Of a stretch of 64,000 nt of DNA, positions 35,661 through 46,636 are shown piece by piece. Within the stretch, counting starts at the first letter, position 1. Every line of letters begins with the position of its first letter. The translations under genes were made by a program, and so were the position numbers. Origin of the DNA: Hybos culiciformis (lineage: Eukaryota > Arthropoda > Insecta > Diptera > Hybotidae); contig OZ023275.1 in NCBI GenBank assembly GCA_964007475.1, positions 28,401,619 through 28,465,618 on the forward strand, given 5' to 3'. Below the pieces are notes generated by a model, which was not told the DNA's origin, made no database searches, and was given only the letters and a program-made list of their open reading frames with translations.

Positions 35661-36939
35661 ATAATTTACATATACATTATACATATAATAATAAATTGTT
35701 ATCATGTGTATAAAAAGTAATATATAGCTTTATTTTGGAGTATATTCTAACAAATTAAATTTTAAATTTTCTTATAATATGGCTATATTTTTTTATAATA
35801 CCTAATATTATTTATTTGAACTTTATAGTTGAAGATAAGTCAAAAATATTTTGTAAAAACAAAAATAATATTAACATGTTCCAAATCTTTGATTATTTCT
35901 ATTCGAAACAAAATTGTAGACTTAATTTTATTGACGTCTTTAGATTAGAAATTTAATGCAGAAGGAATTATAACGACCCAAGCATAAATTACATATATTA
36001 TTAATTTTTTATTGTAATAGATTTGTGTGATAAAATGCACAATATTCCATATAGCTGAATTTTTTTTTAATGAATTAATATTTTAATTTGTAAAGGATTT
36101 TTTTTATGTTTTCAGAATAATATATTTTTGCAAATGGATTAAAGTTAATCAAGTCAAATTTACTTTTATTTAGGTTTATTCGTAAAAAATTATTTAATCC
36201 TCTATTAAACACAAAAATTCAGTCGGTAGATCTAAAAATAGATTCCGGTTGAAATTGTTGCAGGAGTAGGGGTGATCCAACCCTTGAAGAATTGTTTAAA
36301 TTATTATTGTTACCAAAGATTCAAAATTCAGCATTTCTAACAATAATATCTAATGAAATTAGTACATGATCACTACATAATCTACACAATGACTTTTGAT
36401 TAAATTATAATTTATTTAGATTACTCTAAAAGAAAAATAATTTCTATTCTAAAGAATGAATGTATCGACTATAGAATCTGCTTGGGATCACAAAAGTTTT
36501 ATTGACCTTGAATCAAAATTTTGTCCATCATACTTTTAGAATTTTTAATAAGTCCAAAAGTTTTATTTTGCTCCAAAAACATTACAATAATATTGAAATA
36601 ATTAATAATAAATAGCTTCTTAGCTAACAAACGATTGAAATGTTACGAAAATATTTAAAAATCGCCAAATAAAAGGTTTGGCGGTCTTAGTTCTTTAACA
36701 GAAGAACATTTTTTTTGAACACTTCAACAAAACTAATGAGCTTTTTTGATTTTTTATCTATATACATCTGAATAAATTGTGAATAAAATAAAAATTAAAT
36801 TCTATACTTTTTTGTAATAAACTAAAACTAAAATTAAAACAATTTCAATTTTCTATTTAATTATGTTTCTTGAAACTGAAATAATAATTACAAAATATGA
36901 TTCAATAAGATACAAATATCAAAATAAAATAGTCTTTTT
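35661..36939. other. Spacer between M13-like copies 1 and 2
   Basis: AT-rich, with no element that I recognise. It must hold the distal promoter of copy 1 and the 3' end of copy 2. Confidence 0.5.
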
Positions 36940-38724
36940 TTACAGACTTAAGTTGCCTAATGGGCAAACATCTTTTCCACAATTATTCGTGAAGCATTCC
37001 GCTATTCCGTTAGCTTTTCTTGATGAGCATTTGAAAGTGTCCATGAACTCTTTCAAAAGAGGAAGCTGCTGAAAAAAATCATCATTTTTACATTGTGATT
37101 GTGCTAAGGCTATAAAATATGCGTGACTTTTATCACCCAATTTTAACAGCGTCAAATATTTCTCATCAACGTCATCTTCAACTTTATCAGTACTGTATTG
37201 AATATAATTGTAATAATTTGCTTTAAGAATTTCAATATCACCGGCGTATGATCCATAATATAATTCTTTGCCTCGTAGACATGAAACAAACCTTTCTTTA
37301 TCTAAAAAGCTATTTGATTTTAGATACTCGGTCCAAAAACCGTTAATTGTTGTAAGAAAATAATGGAGAGCGGGTTTTTTATAATTATTAATTATTACTT
37401 GTTTCCCAGATGCTCGCGATTCTTTTATATCCGTAAAGACTATGAAATCTTGATCAGGTGGTGGCGGAGACTTAAAAATTTTGTAAATATTTAGTAAGTA
37501 CTTTTCGGGAATCATTTCCTGTACATAATACTTGGTTAGAAATTCTTCGGAATAAGAATTATTTTCAATCAGGGAATTATTTTTGTTATCAATTTCAAGC
37601 TGATAGTCGTAATCTTTTTTTACCAAGTTTCGTTCTGATCTTTTTATTACTTCTTTAAAATTATTGATAATATTATCATAAAGTGTCACATCAAATTTGG
37701 TTTCATTTTCTTGGGAACCCAAATTTCTGTACATGGGAAATAAATAATTCGAAACTATAGTTTTTGCAAAATCAAGGATATACATTGCTCTGTAAATCAT
37801 CAAATTTAAAAAATAATTTGAATCATCAGCATTTATGACATTGATAACGTTCTTCAATTTCTTTGGATTCCAGTAAATTTTATCAAGAGGAGTTTTAGTT
37901 TCGTTGAAATTTAAATAATTATTGAAAAGGTCTTGCCAATCAAAATTAGGAATTTCTTTGGATAAGTTCTCAATTGATCCAATAGGTTCTGTGGTCGAAT
38001 CTGTTTCATCATTATATTTATTTTTCATGTCATCTCCTATGTCCTTAATATGTTTCAAAATGTTATCCAAGTCCTCATCGGTATAGCCATAAGAGCCAAG
38101 AATTGATTTTAATTTTGGGTTTTGTTTTGAATCTCCAATACCACCGAATTCAGCCTTTAAATAATATTTTCCTTGATCATTCCATGACTCCCTGATTGCG
38201 AAAATAAAAGCCTCGCCAACAAGGGCAGTTATTTCCTTTTTCGATACCCTTCTGGTAATAAATGGAAACTCTTTAAATGGTTTTAAAAAATCAATTTGAT
38301 CAAACGCTAATTTTAAATTTTCTCCTTGTTCCATTGAACTAGTGAGAAATTTTATATTTTTTTCCACATCCGTCAATTTAACTTTATTATTCAACTGATC
38401 TTTCACATATTTTATTATATTTGATTCAAAGTTTTCGTTCATATTATTTCCACAGGCATATTCTTTGAAATCATCACATGGTCTGTTTGTAAAATTTATA
38501 TATTTAGCTATGTTTTGATAATATTCATTAAATTTTTCATTCGATTTTGATGCATGATTTAAGTCATTTAATTCAATGCCCTTTATAAGTACGCTATTAT
38601 TATCAATAAGAATACTTATTTTATCAAGTTCTATTTGAATATGAGTTTCATTTTGGAAAACTGGTAAAGAATAATACTCCTTAATGATAGTCAGAATTAA
38701 TAATAAAGAATTTAAAATCTTCAT
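36940..38724 (-). CDS. Secreted M13 neprilysin-like pseudopeptidase, array copy 2
   Basis: Intronless, 594 residues from the ATG at 38724 (MKILNSLLLILTI, a signal peptide). The frame runs on upstream without another ATG. The signatures are TNRPCDDFKEYACGNN, CLRGKELYYGSY, HAYFIALAQSQC, FMDTFKC and ECFTNNCGKDVC. HExxH is absent; PALHYFLTTINGFWTEY replaces the zinc-binding segment. By eye it is closest to copy 1, with long shared blocks such as FEVNIKFL-type and FKEVIKRSERNLVKKD segments, and more distant from copies 3-5. Copies 1 and 2 may thus be one older duplication and copies 3-5 a younger burst. Transcription direction and spacing (3135 bases between the stop codons of copies 1 and 2) match the rest of the array. 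Confidence 0.88.
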   Translation of the reverse strand: MKILNSLLLILTIIKEYYSLPVFQNETHIQIELDKISILIDNNSVLIKGIELNDLNHASKSNEKFNEYYQNIAKYINFTNRPCDDFKEYACGNNMNENFESNIIKYVKDQLNNKVKLTDVEKNIKFLTSSMEQGENLKLAFDQIDFLKPFKEFPFITRRVSKKEITALVGEAFIFAIRESWNDQGKYYLKAEFGGIGDSKQNPKLKSILGSYGYTDEDLDNILKHIKDIGDDMKNKYNDETDSTTEPIGSIENLSKEIPNFDWQDLFNNYLNFNETKTPLDKIYWNPKKLKNVINVINADDSNYFLNLMIYRAMYILDFAKTIVSNYLFPMYRNLGSQENETKFDVTLYDNIINNFKEVIKRSERNLVKKDYDYQLEIDNKNNSLIENNSYSEEFLTKYYVQEMIPEKYLLNIYKIFKSPPPPDQDFIVFTDIKESRASGKQVIINNYKKPALHYFLTTINGFWTEYLKSNSFLDKERFVSCLRGKELYYGSYAGDIEILKANYYNYIQYSTDKVEDDVDEKYLTLLKLGDKSHAYFIALAQSQCKNDDFFQQLPLLKEFMDTFKCSSRKANGIAECFTNNCGKDVCPLGNLSL

Positions 38725-38754
38725 ATTATTGAAATAAATTTTAGTTCTCTCCAC

Positions 38755-38776
38755 AAGATTTGATTTAGTACTGGTT
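38755..38776 (-). promoter_or_regulatory. Conserved initiator-like block upstream of M13-like copy 2
   Basis: This is the same AACCAGT plus A/T-rich block as in the other copies. The central A of CCAGT is exactly 48 bases from the ATG. This copy is diverged, so the conserved spacing is not merely recent duplication. Confidence 0.55.
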
Positions 38777-39805
38777 ATATTTAATTATTTAAAAAATTGT
38801 TAATGAAAAAAATTAAGACCTTTTTTATGAACTTTAAGAGCCTACAGTAACAGATAAGATGAAAATATTTTAAAAAACAAAAATTCATATTATCATTTAT
38901 GTAATATGAGTATGATATTTAGAATTTGGCATTGGCTGGTATTTGAATGGGATCATCGGGTCTAAGTTTTATACATTTGTATTAATAAAATAATGATTTT
39001 TGTTTTCCTATATTTTAATATTTAATTTCCAGTTTTATATTTACAAACGAAATATTTAATATTTTTCTTCGATGTCACAAACTTATACTATGGTATTTAA
39101 GACATGTAGAAAACTTTTTTTTCAAACACATAAAAATTAGTAGACTAAAAATAACTTAGTATTATTTCTTTTTATTGAATTTATTTTTAGATAAATATTT
39201 TTATTTTCAAAATATTAGTTATTTCTTATAAAAATTGTTGACAACTAATTTCTACCGAAAAAATATCTATATACTAAAGAATCTCAATCAAATCCCTATT
39301 ATCAATTTTTATTTTATTATTATTTTTCTATTTTTTAAAATATAATAATATACTAATATACATAATCTGTTTTTCGTTTCTTTTAAATTAAAAAAAAATA
39401 ATAAAAAATTAAATTAAATAAATGGTTTCACTTTCTATGTTCTAAAAAGTCTATGAATGTAAATAGTACAATAACTTTTTAATGAGATCAGCGGTCGTTG
39501 TAATTTATTGATTTATAATTGATGGGTGCAAAAAAAAAAGGTGATACTTTTGAATTGATTCCGAACGGTAGAGAAATACAATTTTAATTTAGAAAATATT
39601 TAAATTTTATAAAACAATTTATTTTATTTGATATTCTAAATATATGCTCTACACTAATATCACAATACGACTTATACAAATATCACAAATATGACGATGA
39701 TATCCAGTAATCGAAGTCAACCCCAGCAACAACAACAATAGAGTTGGCAATTTCAACAATTTGTTCTTCAGTGTTTAAATTTGAGCCTTTTCATCATTTG
39801 CGTAC
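38777..39805. other. Spacer between M13-like copy 2 and a foldback element
   Basis: AT-rich, with a short CAACAACAACAA run near 39726. No exon is recognised. Confidence 0.5.
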
Positions 39806-40054
39806 ATAAATTCTTTGAAGGGCGATCAAAGGAGTATAAGTCAATTTTTTACAAAAACGAAATACATACATTATTTCTTTGAAGGGCGATCATAGGAAAA
39901 TAAGTCAATTTTTTACAAAAACCAAATATATACATTATTAAATAATGTATATACTTGGTTTTTGTAAAAAATTGACTTCAAAGAAATAATGTATGTATTT
40001 CGTTTTTTTAAAAAATTGACTTATACTCCTTTGATCGCCCTTCAAAGAATTTAT
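39806..40054. mobile_element. Foldback element: inverted repeat with internal direct duplication
   Basis: The arms 39806-39930 and about 39942-40054 are reverse complements. Both ends read ATAAATTCTTTGAAGGGCGATC (on opposite strands, in parts). The left arm carries an extra 18 bases (GGCGATCATAGGAAAATA) that make a second copy of its own start, which the right arm lacks. It sits only in the spacer between array copies 2 and 3 and partly explains why that interval (3646 bases) is longer than the others (3104-3135). Confidence 0.7.
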
Positions 40055-40380
40055 CTCATCTCTTAAAATTGAAAACTTTGATTAGGCCAGAAATCACAAT
40101 GTTTTGATATAAATTACTTGTATTAGAAATCAATTCAATCATTCTATCTATATAATGTAAATATTAATTAAATGCTGTCCACTAAAAAATGCATACCTTG
40201 AGAACGATTAGACTGATTTGATTAATTTCTTTTTAAATGATAGTCCGAATAAGGTTTTAAGGAAAATTGCACGAAAAAATTTAAAATTCTGGAAAAATTT
40301 AAAATGCTTTTTGCAATCAAATTTTTGTAAATAAAAATTTAACACGTCAACAAAGACTGTCGTAAAAAAATTATTTATTT
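40055..40380. other. Spacer downstream of M13-like copy 3
   Basis: This is AT-rich DNA between the foldback element and the Helitron-like end. A phrase near 40195-40260 (ACTGATTTGATTAATTTC, then GATAGTCCGAATAAGG) is typical of short interspersed insect repeats and may be the body of the adjoining element. Confidence 0.4.
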
Positions 40381-40434
40381 TTATTAATAAATACTAGGCT
40401 ATAGCAAAACAACGTTCGCGCCGGGATCGACTGG
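40381..40434 (+). mobile_element. Helitron-like 3' end, array unit 3
   Basis: ATTAATAAATACTAGGCTAT is followed by ACGTTCGCGCC and GGATCGACTGG, then T. It ends in CTRR|T and resembles the candidate Helitron at 4759-5018. The same segment recurs in units 4 and 5. Confidence 0.4.
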
Positions 40435-40585
40435 TAAAAATAAAAAAAAGATTAAAATATTTTTTGAATATTTTTATTATTAGTAGTTACATTATTATTA
40501 AGTAATTTTTAAACTTTAATCAAAAGTAAGAACGTTCGATGATGTGAATTTCGAAGTAATAATTTCCAAGAAAATTTTATTATGT

Positions 40586-42388
40586 TTATAAATAAAAGCC
40601 CTCTAATGGACAGAAGTCCTTTCCGCAGCTTTCGTCAAAACATTTTGTTACCATCTCAGCTTTTCTTGATGGACATTTGAAAGTTTTCATAAATTCTTCC
40701 AAAAGAGGAAGCTGAAGAAAAAGATTATCATTTTCACATTCCGATTGGGCCAACGCTATAAAATATGCGCGACTTTTATCACCCAACCCAACGGTTGCTA
40801 AATAATTCTTATCAATGTCGGCTTCAAATTTATCAGCACTAAATTGAATATAATTGTAATAATTGGCCTTAAGAATTGCGAAATCATTTGCATATGATCC
40901 ATAATATAATTCTTTTTGTCGAAGACATTTAAAAAATGAGTTTTCATTCAAAAAGCTATTTGATTTTAGATATTCGGTCCAAAAATCCTTAATTGATGTA
41001 ACATAATAATGAAGAGCGGGTGTATTATTATTATTAATTATCGTTTTTTCTCCCGATTTTTTCAGTAGATCTTTTATATCATCTTCGATTAATAGTATTT
41101 GATCGAAAGATATCGGTAAATTATAAATATTGTAAATGTTTAAAAAATATTTGTCCGTAATCATTTCGGGATTATAAAATTTAACTAGAAATTCTTCGGA
41201 ATAAGAAATATTCTTAAACAAAGATTTTTTTTTTGTATCAATTTCAAGTTTATAGCTGTGATCTTTTTTGACTAAATTTCGTTCTAATCTTTTTATTACT
41301 TCTTCGAAATTTTGTATAATATTACGACGAATTGTAAAGTCTAATTTCTCGTGATGTTCCTGGGTGACCAAATTTTTAAATATTGGAAATAAATATTTCG
41401 GGAATACACTTTTTACAACATCGATAATTAATAAAATTCTAAATATCAAAGAACTAAAAAAATTGTTCGAATTTGAATCATTATTGTATATGATATTGAT
41501 AACTTGTTTAAATTTCTGTGGTTTCCAATAAATTTTTTTGATAGGAGTTTCAGTTTCGTTGAAATTTAAATAATTTGTGAAATATTCTTGCCAATCAATA
41601 TTAGGAATTTCTTTGGACAAATTTTCAAACGATCCTACAAGTTCAAGGTCTGAGTCTATTTCGTCGTTATATTGTTCATACATGGCAACCGTTAAGTTAT
41701 TCACACCTTCCAAAATGTTATCTATTTCCTTGTCATTATATCGATCAGGTCCAACTATTCGTTTTATGATTAGTTGTTTTTTGTTTGTAGTTCCAATATA
41801 ATCGCCTACTAAATCAATACTTAAGATGTATTCACCTTTAGCATTACTCAACTCAGTGATATAAAACAATTTTAAACTTCCAATTAATTTAGTTATATCA
41901 TTTTTCGAAATTTTTTCTGTAAATGATGGAAACTCTTTAAATGGTTTTAGAAAATCGATTTGATCAAATGCTAATTTTAAATTATCTTTTTGTTCGATTG
42001 AATTGATAAAAAGTTTAATCTTTTTCTCAACATTTGTTAATTCAATTTTCTCATTCAATTGTTGTTCCACATAATTGATAATATTTGGATAAAAATTTGA
42101 AACATTATTGCCACAAGCATATTTCTTAAAATCATCACATGGCCTAGTGGTAAAATTAATTTTTTCGATTATATTTTGATAATAGCCGTGGAATTTTTCA
42201 TTTAAATTTGAACCAAGCTTGAAATCATTTAATGGATTCATCTTTATTAGCAGTCTATTATGATCTATGGAAATATTACTTATTTTGTCAAATTCTATTT
42301 CAATGTGAGTTTCATTTTGGAAAACTGGTAGAGAATGAAACTCATCAATAAAAGTTACAATCAGTAATAAAAATTTCAGGATCTTCAT
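40586..42388 (-). CDS. Secreted M13 neprilysin-like pseudopeptidase, array copy 3
   Basis: Intronless, 600 residues. The signal peptide MKILKFLLLIVTFIDEFHS starts at the ATG 31 bases inside the conserved promoter block. The N-terminal signature is TTRPCDDFKKYACGNN, with glycosylation sites such as NFT, NET and NIS. The C-terminal block includes CLRQKELYYGSY, RAYFIALAQSEC, FMKTFKC and KCFDESCGKDFC. The zinc-binding HExxH is absent and PALHYYVTSIKDFWTEY replaces it. It pairs with copy 4 as the youngest duplicate, over 90 percent identical by eye. An AATAAA on the minus strand (40576-40581) follows the stop within five bases and is a plausible polyadenylation signal. Confidence 0.9.
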   Translation of the reverse strand: MKILKFLLLIVTFIDEFHSLPVFQNETHIEIEFDKISNISIDHNRLLIKMNPLNDFKLGSNLNEKFHGYYQNIIEKINFTTRPCDDFKKYACGNNVSNFYPNIINYVEQQLNEKIELTNVEKKIKLFINSIEQKDNLKLAFDQIDFLKPFKEFPSFTEKISKNDITKLIGSLKLFYITELSNAKGEYILSIDLVGDYIGTTNKKQLIIKRIVGPDRYNDKEIDNILEGVNNLTVAMYEQYNDEIDSDLELVGSFENLSKEIPNIDWQEYFTNYLNFNETETPIKKIYWKPQKFKQVINIIYNNDSNSNNFFSSLIFRILLIIDVVKSVFPKYLFPIFKNLVTQEHHEKLDFTIRRNIIQNFEEVIKRLERNLVKKDHSYKLEIDTKKKSLFKNISYSEEFLVKFYNPEMITDKYFLNIYNIYNLPISFDQILLIEDDIKDLLKKSGEKTIINNNNTPALHYYVTSIKDFWTEYLKSNSFLNENSFFKCLRQKELYYGSYANDFAILKANYYNYIQFSADKFEADIDKNYLATVGLGDKSRAYFIALAQSECENDNLFLQLPLLEEFMKTFKCPSRKAEMVTKCFDESCGKDFCPLEGFYL

Positions 42389-42418
42389 TCTATTAAATTA
42401 TGTTTGTGTAATCTCCAC

Positions 42419-42440
42419 AAAATTTAATTCTACACTGGTT
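42419..42440 (-). promoter_or_regulatory. Conserved initiator-like block upstream of M13-like copy 3
   Basis: AACCAGTGTAG then AATTAAATTTT on the minus strand. The candidate initiator A is 48 bases from the ATG. Confidence 0.55.
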
Positions 42441-43055
42441 TAATAAATTCAATTTCATTTAAGCTCAATATTTAACAAATCAAATTAAAACTGTTTTTAT
42501 TTTAAAGGGCTACTTATTATTTATGAAATAAATATTTTAATTTTTTTTTGAACTTTAAGTGCAAATATTTGAAGATAAGAGCAAAAATATTTTAACAGCA
42601 AATTGCCAAATGCAAAGAAGACTCTGATCATTTACTCTTGATAATACTACTAATAATAACGAAATTAAAAAAAGAAGAAATAAATAATGAAACTGAACAC
42701 AATGAGTATGTGTATGTTTTTCAAGGCAAACCCGTTTTTGACATATCAAGTGAGATAAAAAAACAACGTAATGAGAGATAATTATATGAAATATTTTTGT
42801 GACGTCATAATTTTTAAACTAGTAAATAACTAAATAAGATAAATTGTGATTGTGAATATTATAGGCACATTTTAACAAAAAACGACTAATCATATTCAGA
42901 ACGATTTATATTAAACAAAAATTATTCAAATACTGAGTTTCCGCTTCAAGTTTCATCGGATTTATTTGTTAACGTTTGTGAAACTATAATTCGTCATGAA
43001 AACTGTTTCCTCTTTATTACAAAAGTTAATTTATCTAGCTTGTATTATAAGTCGA

Positions 43056-43348
43056 TTGGTCTTGGTTTTGCTTTGATTGTAGGTTTGATACAATATCGAC
43101 AGAAGTGATTTTTTTATATGTCAGATGGTATAAAACTGGCTCCCAGAAAGAGTGAGCAGGATTTTTTAAATTTTGAGTTTTTTGACTAAAATTGAAGTAT
43201 TTGATGAGATTGTGAAGTGAAGGAAAAAGATAATAAAAATAATCAAACGCAGAAATAAAGCAAAATTATCAATCTCCAGGACTGGTAAAGTGGATTTTTT
43301 GAATTCTTTAATTTTCTAATCAATTTTTAATTAATTTCATTTAATTTT
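43056..43348. repeat. Dispersed repeat family, copy 2 (fragment)
   Basis: This fragment matches the interior of the TTAA-flanked element at 1869-2418, beginning TTGGTCTTGGTTTTGCTTTG. Both terminal inverted repeats are missing. It was present before the tandem duplication because unit 5 carries it at the matching place. Confidence 0.65.
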
Positions 43349-43523
43349 AAAAATAATATAAATTACTTTGGTGAGAAATCATTTTAATAATTCCACGTAT
43401 ATACCAACAAAAATTAAATGCGGTTTGATGGTAAGCGCATAACTTGAATGTTTGAACCGTTTTGGTTCGTTATAGCCCGAGTAATGTATTTCAGAATATT
43501 TGTATGATCTTAAAAACATACCT

Positions 43524-43583
43524 CTTATTAATAAATACTAGACTAGATCCCAGAGCGAAACAACGTTCGCGCCAGGATTGTCT
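43524..43583 (+). mobile_element. Helitron-like 3' end, array unit 4
   Basis: This is the same ATTAATAAATACTAG and ACGTTCGCGCC block as at 40381, here followed by a degenerate end (TTGTCTATAG). Confidence 0.35.
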
Positions 43584-43689
43584 ATAGTAAAAAATAAAAT
43601 TTTATTACATTTTTTTTGAAATATTTTTATTATTAGTAGGTACATAAATATGTTCGATTTGGTCAAACTGTCAGAAAATATTATTATTT

Positions 43690-45492
43690 TTATAACTGAT
43701 ACCCTTTTAATGGACAGAAGTCCTTTCCGCAGCTTTCGTCAAAACATTTGGTTAACATTTCCGCTTTTCTTGATGGACATTTGAAGGCTTTCATAAATTC
43801 TTTCAAAAGAGGAAGCTGATGAAAAAGATCATCATTTCCACATTCCGATTGGGCTAATGCTATAAAATATGCGCGACTTTTATCACCTAAGCCAACGGTT
43901 GCTAAATATTTCTCATCAATGTCGGCTTCAAATTTATCAGTACTAAATTGAATATAATTGTAATAATTGGCCTTAAGAATTTCGAAATCATTTACATATG
44001 ATCCGTAATATAATTCTTTTTCTCGAAGACATTGAAAACATTTATTTTCATTCAAAAAGCTATTTGATTTAAGATATTCGGTCCAAAAATCCTTAATTGA
44101 TGTAACGTAATAATGAAGAGCGGGTGTATCATTATTATTAATTATCGCTTTTTCTCCCGATTTTTTCTGTAGATCTTTTACATCATCTTCGATTAATAGT
44201 ATTTGATCGAAAGATATCGGGAAATTATAAATATTGTAAATGTTTGAAAAATATTTGTCCGTAATCATTTCGGGATTATAAAATTTAACTAGAAACTCTT
44301 CAGAATAAGAAATATTCTTAAACAAAGATTTTTTTATTTTATCAATTTCAATTTCAAGTTTATAGCTAGTATCTTTTTTGACTAAGTTTCGTTCTAATCT
44401 TTTTATTACTTCTTCGAAATTTTGTATAATATTACGACGAATTGTAAAGTCTAATTTCTCGTGATGTTCCTGTGAGACAAAATTTTTGAATATTGGAAAT
44501 AAATATTTCGGGAATACACTTTTTGGAACATCGATAGTTAATAAAAATCTAAAAATCAAAGAACTAAAATAATTGTTTGAATTTGAATCATTATTGTATA
44601 TGATATTGATAACTTGTTTTAATTTCTTTGGTTTCCAATAAATTTTTTTGATAGGAGTTTTAGTTTCGTTGAAATTTAAATAATTTGTGAAATATTCTTG
44701 CCAATCAATATTAGGAATTTCTTTGGACAAATTTTCAAATGACCCTACAAGTTCAAGGTCTGAGTCTATTTCGTCATTATATTGTTCATACATAGCAACC
44801 GTTAAGTTATATCCACCTTCCAAAATGTTATATATTTCCTTGTCATTATATCGATCAGGACCAACAATTCGCTCTAGTTGTTTTTCGTTTGTAGTTCCAA
44901 TATAACCGCCTACTAAATCAATACTTAAGATGTATTCACCTTTAGAATTCCTCAACTCAGTGATATAAAACAATTTTAAACTTTCAATTAATTTAGTTAT
45001 ATCATTTTTCGAAATTTTTTCTGTAAATAATGGAAACTCTTTAAATGGTTTTAGAAAATCGATTTGATCAAATGCTAATTTTAAATTATCTTTTTGTTCG
45101 ATTGAATTGATAAAAAGTTTAATCTTTTTCTCAACATTTGTTAATTCAATTTTCTCATTCAATTGTTGTTCCACATAATTGATAATATTTGGATAAAAAT
45201 TTGTAACATTATTGCCACAAGCATATTTCTTAAAATCATCACATGGTCTAGTGGTAAAATTAATTTTTTCGATTATATTTTGATAATAGCCGTGGAATTT
45301 TTCATTTAAATTTGAACCAAGCTTGAAATTATTTAATGGATTCATCTTTATTAGCAGTCTATTATGATCTATGGAAATATTAATTATTTTGTCAAATTCT
45401 ATTTCAATGTGAGTTTCATTTTGGAAAACTGGTAGAGAATGGAACTCATCAATAAAAGTTACAATCAGTAATAAAAATTTTAGGATCTTCAT
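43690..45492 (-). CDS. Secreted M13 neprilysin-like pseudopeptidase, array copy 4
   Basis: Intronless, 600 residues, with the same domain order as copy 3. Differences from copy 3 are mostly amino-acid changing and clustered, for example around residues 180-230 (a two-residue deletion after NEKQ), 300-345 and 390-410. One extra cysteine occurs in KCFQCLREK, where the other copies have a single cysteine, giving an odd total of nine. The zinc motif is absent, as in the others (PALHYYVTSIKDFWTEY). The flanks are nearly identical to those of copy 3 for several hundred bases, so this is a recent tandem duplicate with a period of 3104 bases. Confidence 0.9.
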   Translation of the reverse strand: MKILKFLLLIVTFIDEFHSLPVFQNETHIEIEFDKIINISIDHNRLLIKMNPLNNFKLGSNLNEKFHGYYQNIIEKINFTTRPCDDFKKYACGNNVTNFYPNIINYVEQQLNEKIELTNVEKKIKLFINSIEQKDNLKLAFDQIDFLKPFKEFPLFTEKISKNDITKLIESLKLFYITELRNSKGEYILSIDLVGGYIGTTNEKQLERIVGPDRYNDKEIYNILEGGYNLTVAMYEQYNDEIDSDLELVGSFENLSKEIPNIDWQEYFTNYLNFNETKTPIKKIYWKPKKLKQVINIIYNNDSNSNNYFSSLIFRFLLTIDVPKSVFPKYLFPIFKNFVSQEHHEKLDFTIRRNIIQNFEEVIKRLERNLVKKDTSYKLEIEIDKIKKSLFKNISYSEEFLVKFYNPEMITDKYFSNIYNIYNFPISFDQILLIEDDVKDLQKKSGEKAIINNNDTPALHYYVTSIKDFWTEYLKSNSFLNENKCFQCLREKELYYGSYVNDFEILKANYYNYIQFSTDKFEADIDEKYLATVGLGDKSRAYFIALAQSECGNDDLFHQLPLLKEFMKAFKCPSRKAEMLTKCFDESCGKDFCPLKGYQL

Positions 45493-45522
45493 TCTATTAA
45501 ATTATGTTTGTGTAATCTCCAC

Positions 45523-45544
45523 AAAATTTAACTCTACACTGGTT
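45523..45544 (-). promoter_or_regulatory. Conserved initiator-like block upstream of M13-like copy 4
   Basis: Same block and same 48-base spacing from the candidate initiator A to the ATG as in copy 3, with one base change. Confidence 0.55.
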
Positions 45545-46175
45545 TGATAAATTCAATTTCATTTAAGCTCAATATTTAACAAATCAAATTAAAACTGTTT
45601 TTATTTTAAAGGGCTACTTATTATTTATGAAATAAATATTTTAATTTTTTTTTTGAACTTTAAGTGCAAATATTTGAAGATAAGAGCAAAAATATTTTAA
45701 CAGCAAATTCCCAAATGCAAAGAAGACTCTGATCATTTACTCTTGATAATACTACTAATAATAACGAAATTAAAAAAAGAAGAAATAAATAATGAAATTG
45801 AACACAATGAGTATGTGTAATATGTTTTTCAAGGCAAACCCGTTTTTGATATATCAACTGAGATAAAAAAACAACGTAATGAGAGATAATTCTATGAAAT
45901 ATTTTTGTGACGTCATAATTTTCAAAATACTAAATAACTAAATAAGATAAATTGTGAATATTGTAGGCACATTTTAACAAAAAACGACTAATCATATTCA
46001 GAACGATTTATATCCAACAAAAATTATTCAAAAAATTAGTTTCCGCTTCAAGTTTCATCGGATTTATTTGTTGACGTTTGTGAAACTATAATTCGTCATG
46101 AAAACTGTTTCCTCTTTATTACAAAAGTTAATTTATCTAGCTTGTATTATAAGTCGATTGTGCCTAATCGAAAAA

Positions 46176-46468
46176 TTGGTCTTGGTTTTGCATTGATTGT
46201 AGGGTTGATACAATATCGACAGAAGTGATTTTTTTATATGTCAGATGGTGTAAAACTGGCTCACAGAATGAGTGAGCAGGATTTTTTAAATTTTGAGTTT
46301 TTTGACTCAAATTGAAGTATTTGATGAGATTGTGAAGTGAAGGAAAAAGATAATAAAAGTAATCAAACGCAGAAATAAAGCAAAATTATCAATCTCCAGG
46401 ACTGGTAACGTGGAATTTTTGAATTCTTTAATTTTCTAATCAATTTTTAATTAATTTCATTTAATTTT
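46176..46468. repeat. Dispersed repeat family, copy 3 (fragment)
   Basis: This is the tandem-duplicate partner of 43056-43348 and also matches the interior of 1869-2418. Confidence 0.65.
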
Positions 46469-46636
46469 AAAAATAATATAAATTACTTTGGTGAGAAATC
46501 ATTTTATCATTCCACCTAATACCTAAACAAAAATTAAATGCAGTTTGATGGATAACTTGAGAGTGTTTGAACCGATTTGGTTCGTTATAGCCCGAGTAAT
46601 GTATTTCGGAATTTTTATATGATCTCAAAAACATAT

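Larger units (their letters stand above)
42441..43689. other. Spacer of the tandem unit between M13-like copies 3 and 4
   Basis: This spacer is almost identical to 45545-46814. From the gene outward it holds a conserved upstream region (to about 42860), a dispersed-repeat fragment (43056-43348) and a Helitron-like end (43524-43583). A 64-codon minus-strand frame (42555-42749) is conserved in the next unit only because the whole segment is duplicated, and it lacks family features. Confidence 0.6.

Noticed and set aside
39700..40060. CRISPR-like array of short repeats
   Set aside because: The repeats are arms of a foldback element, not regularly spaced, and the genome is eukaryotic.
42555..42749. 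64-codon minus-strand frame conserved at 45660-45857
   Set aside because: Its conservation is explained by near-identity of the whole duplicated spacer, and the frame has no domain or codon signature of its own.
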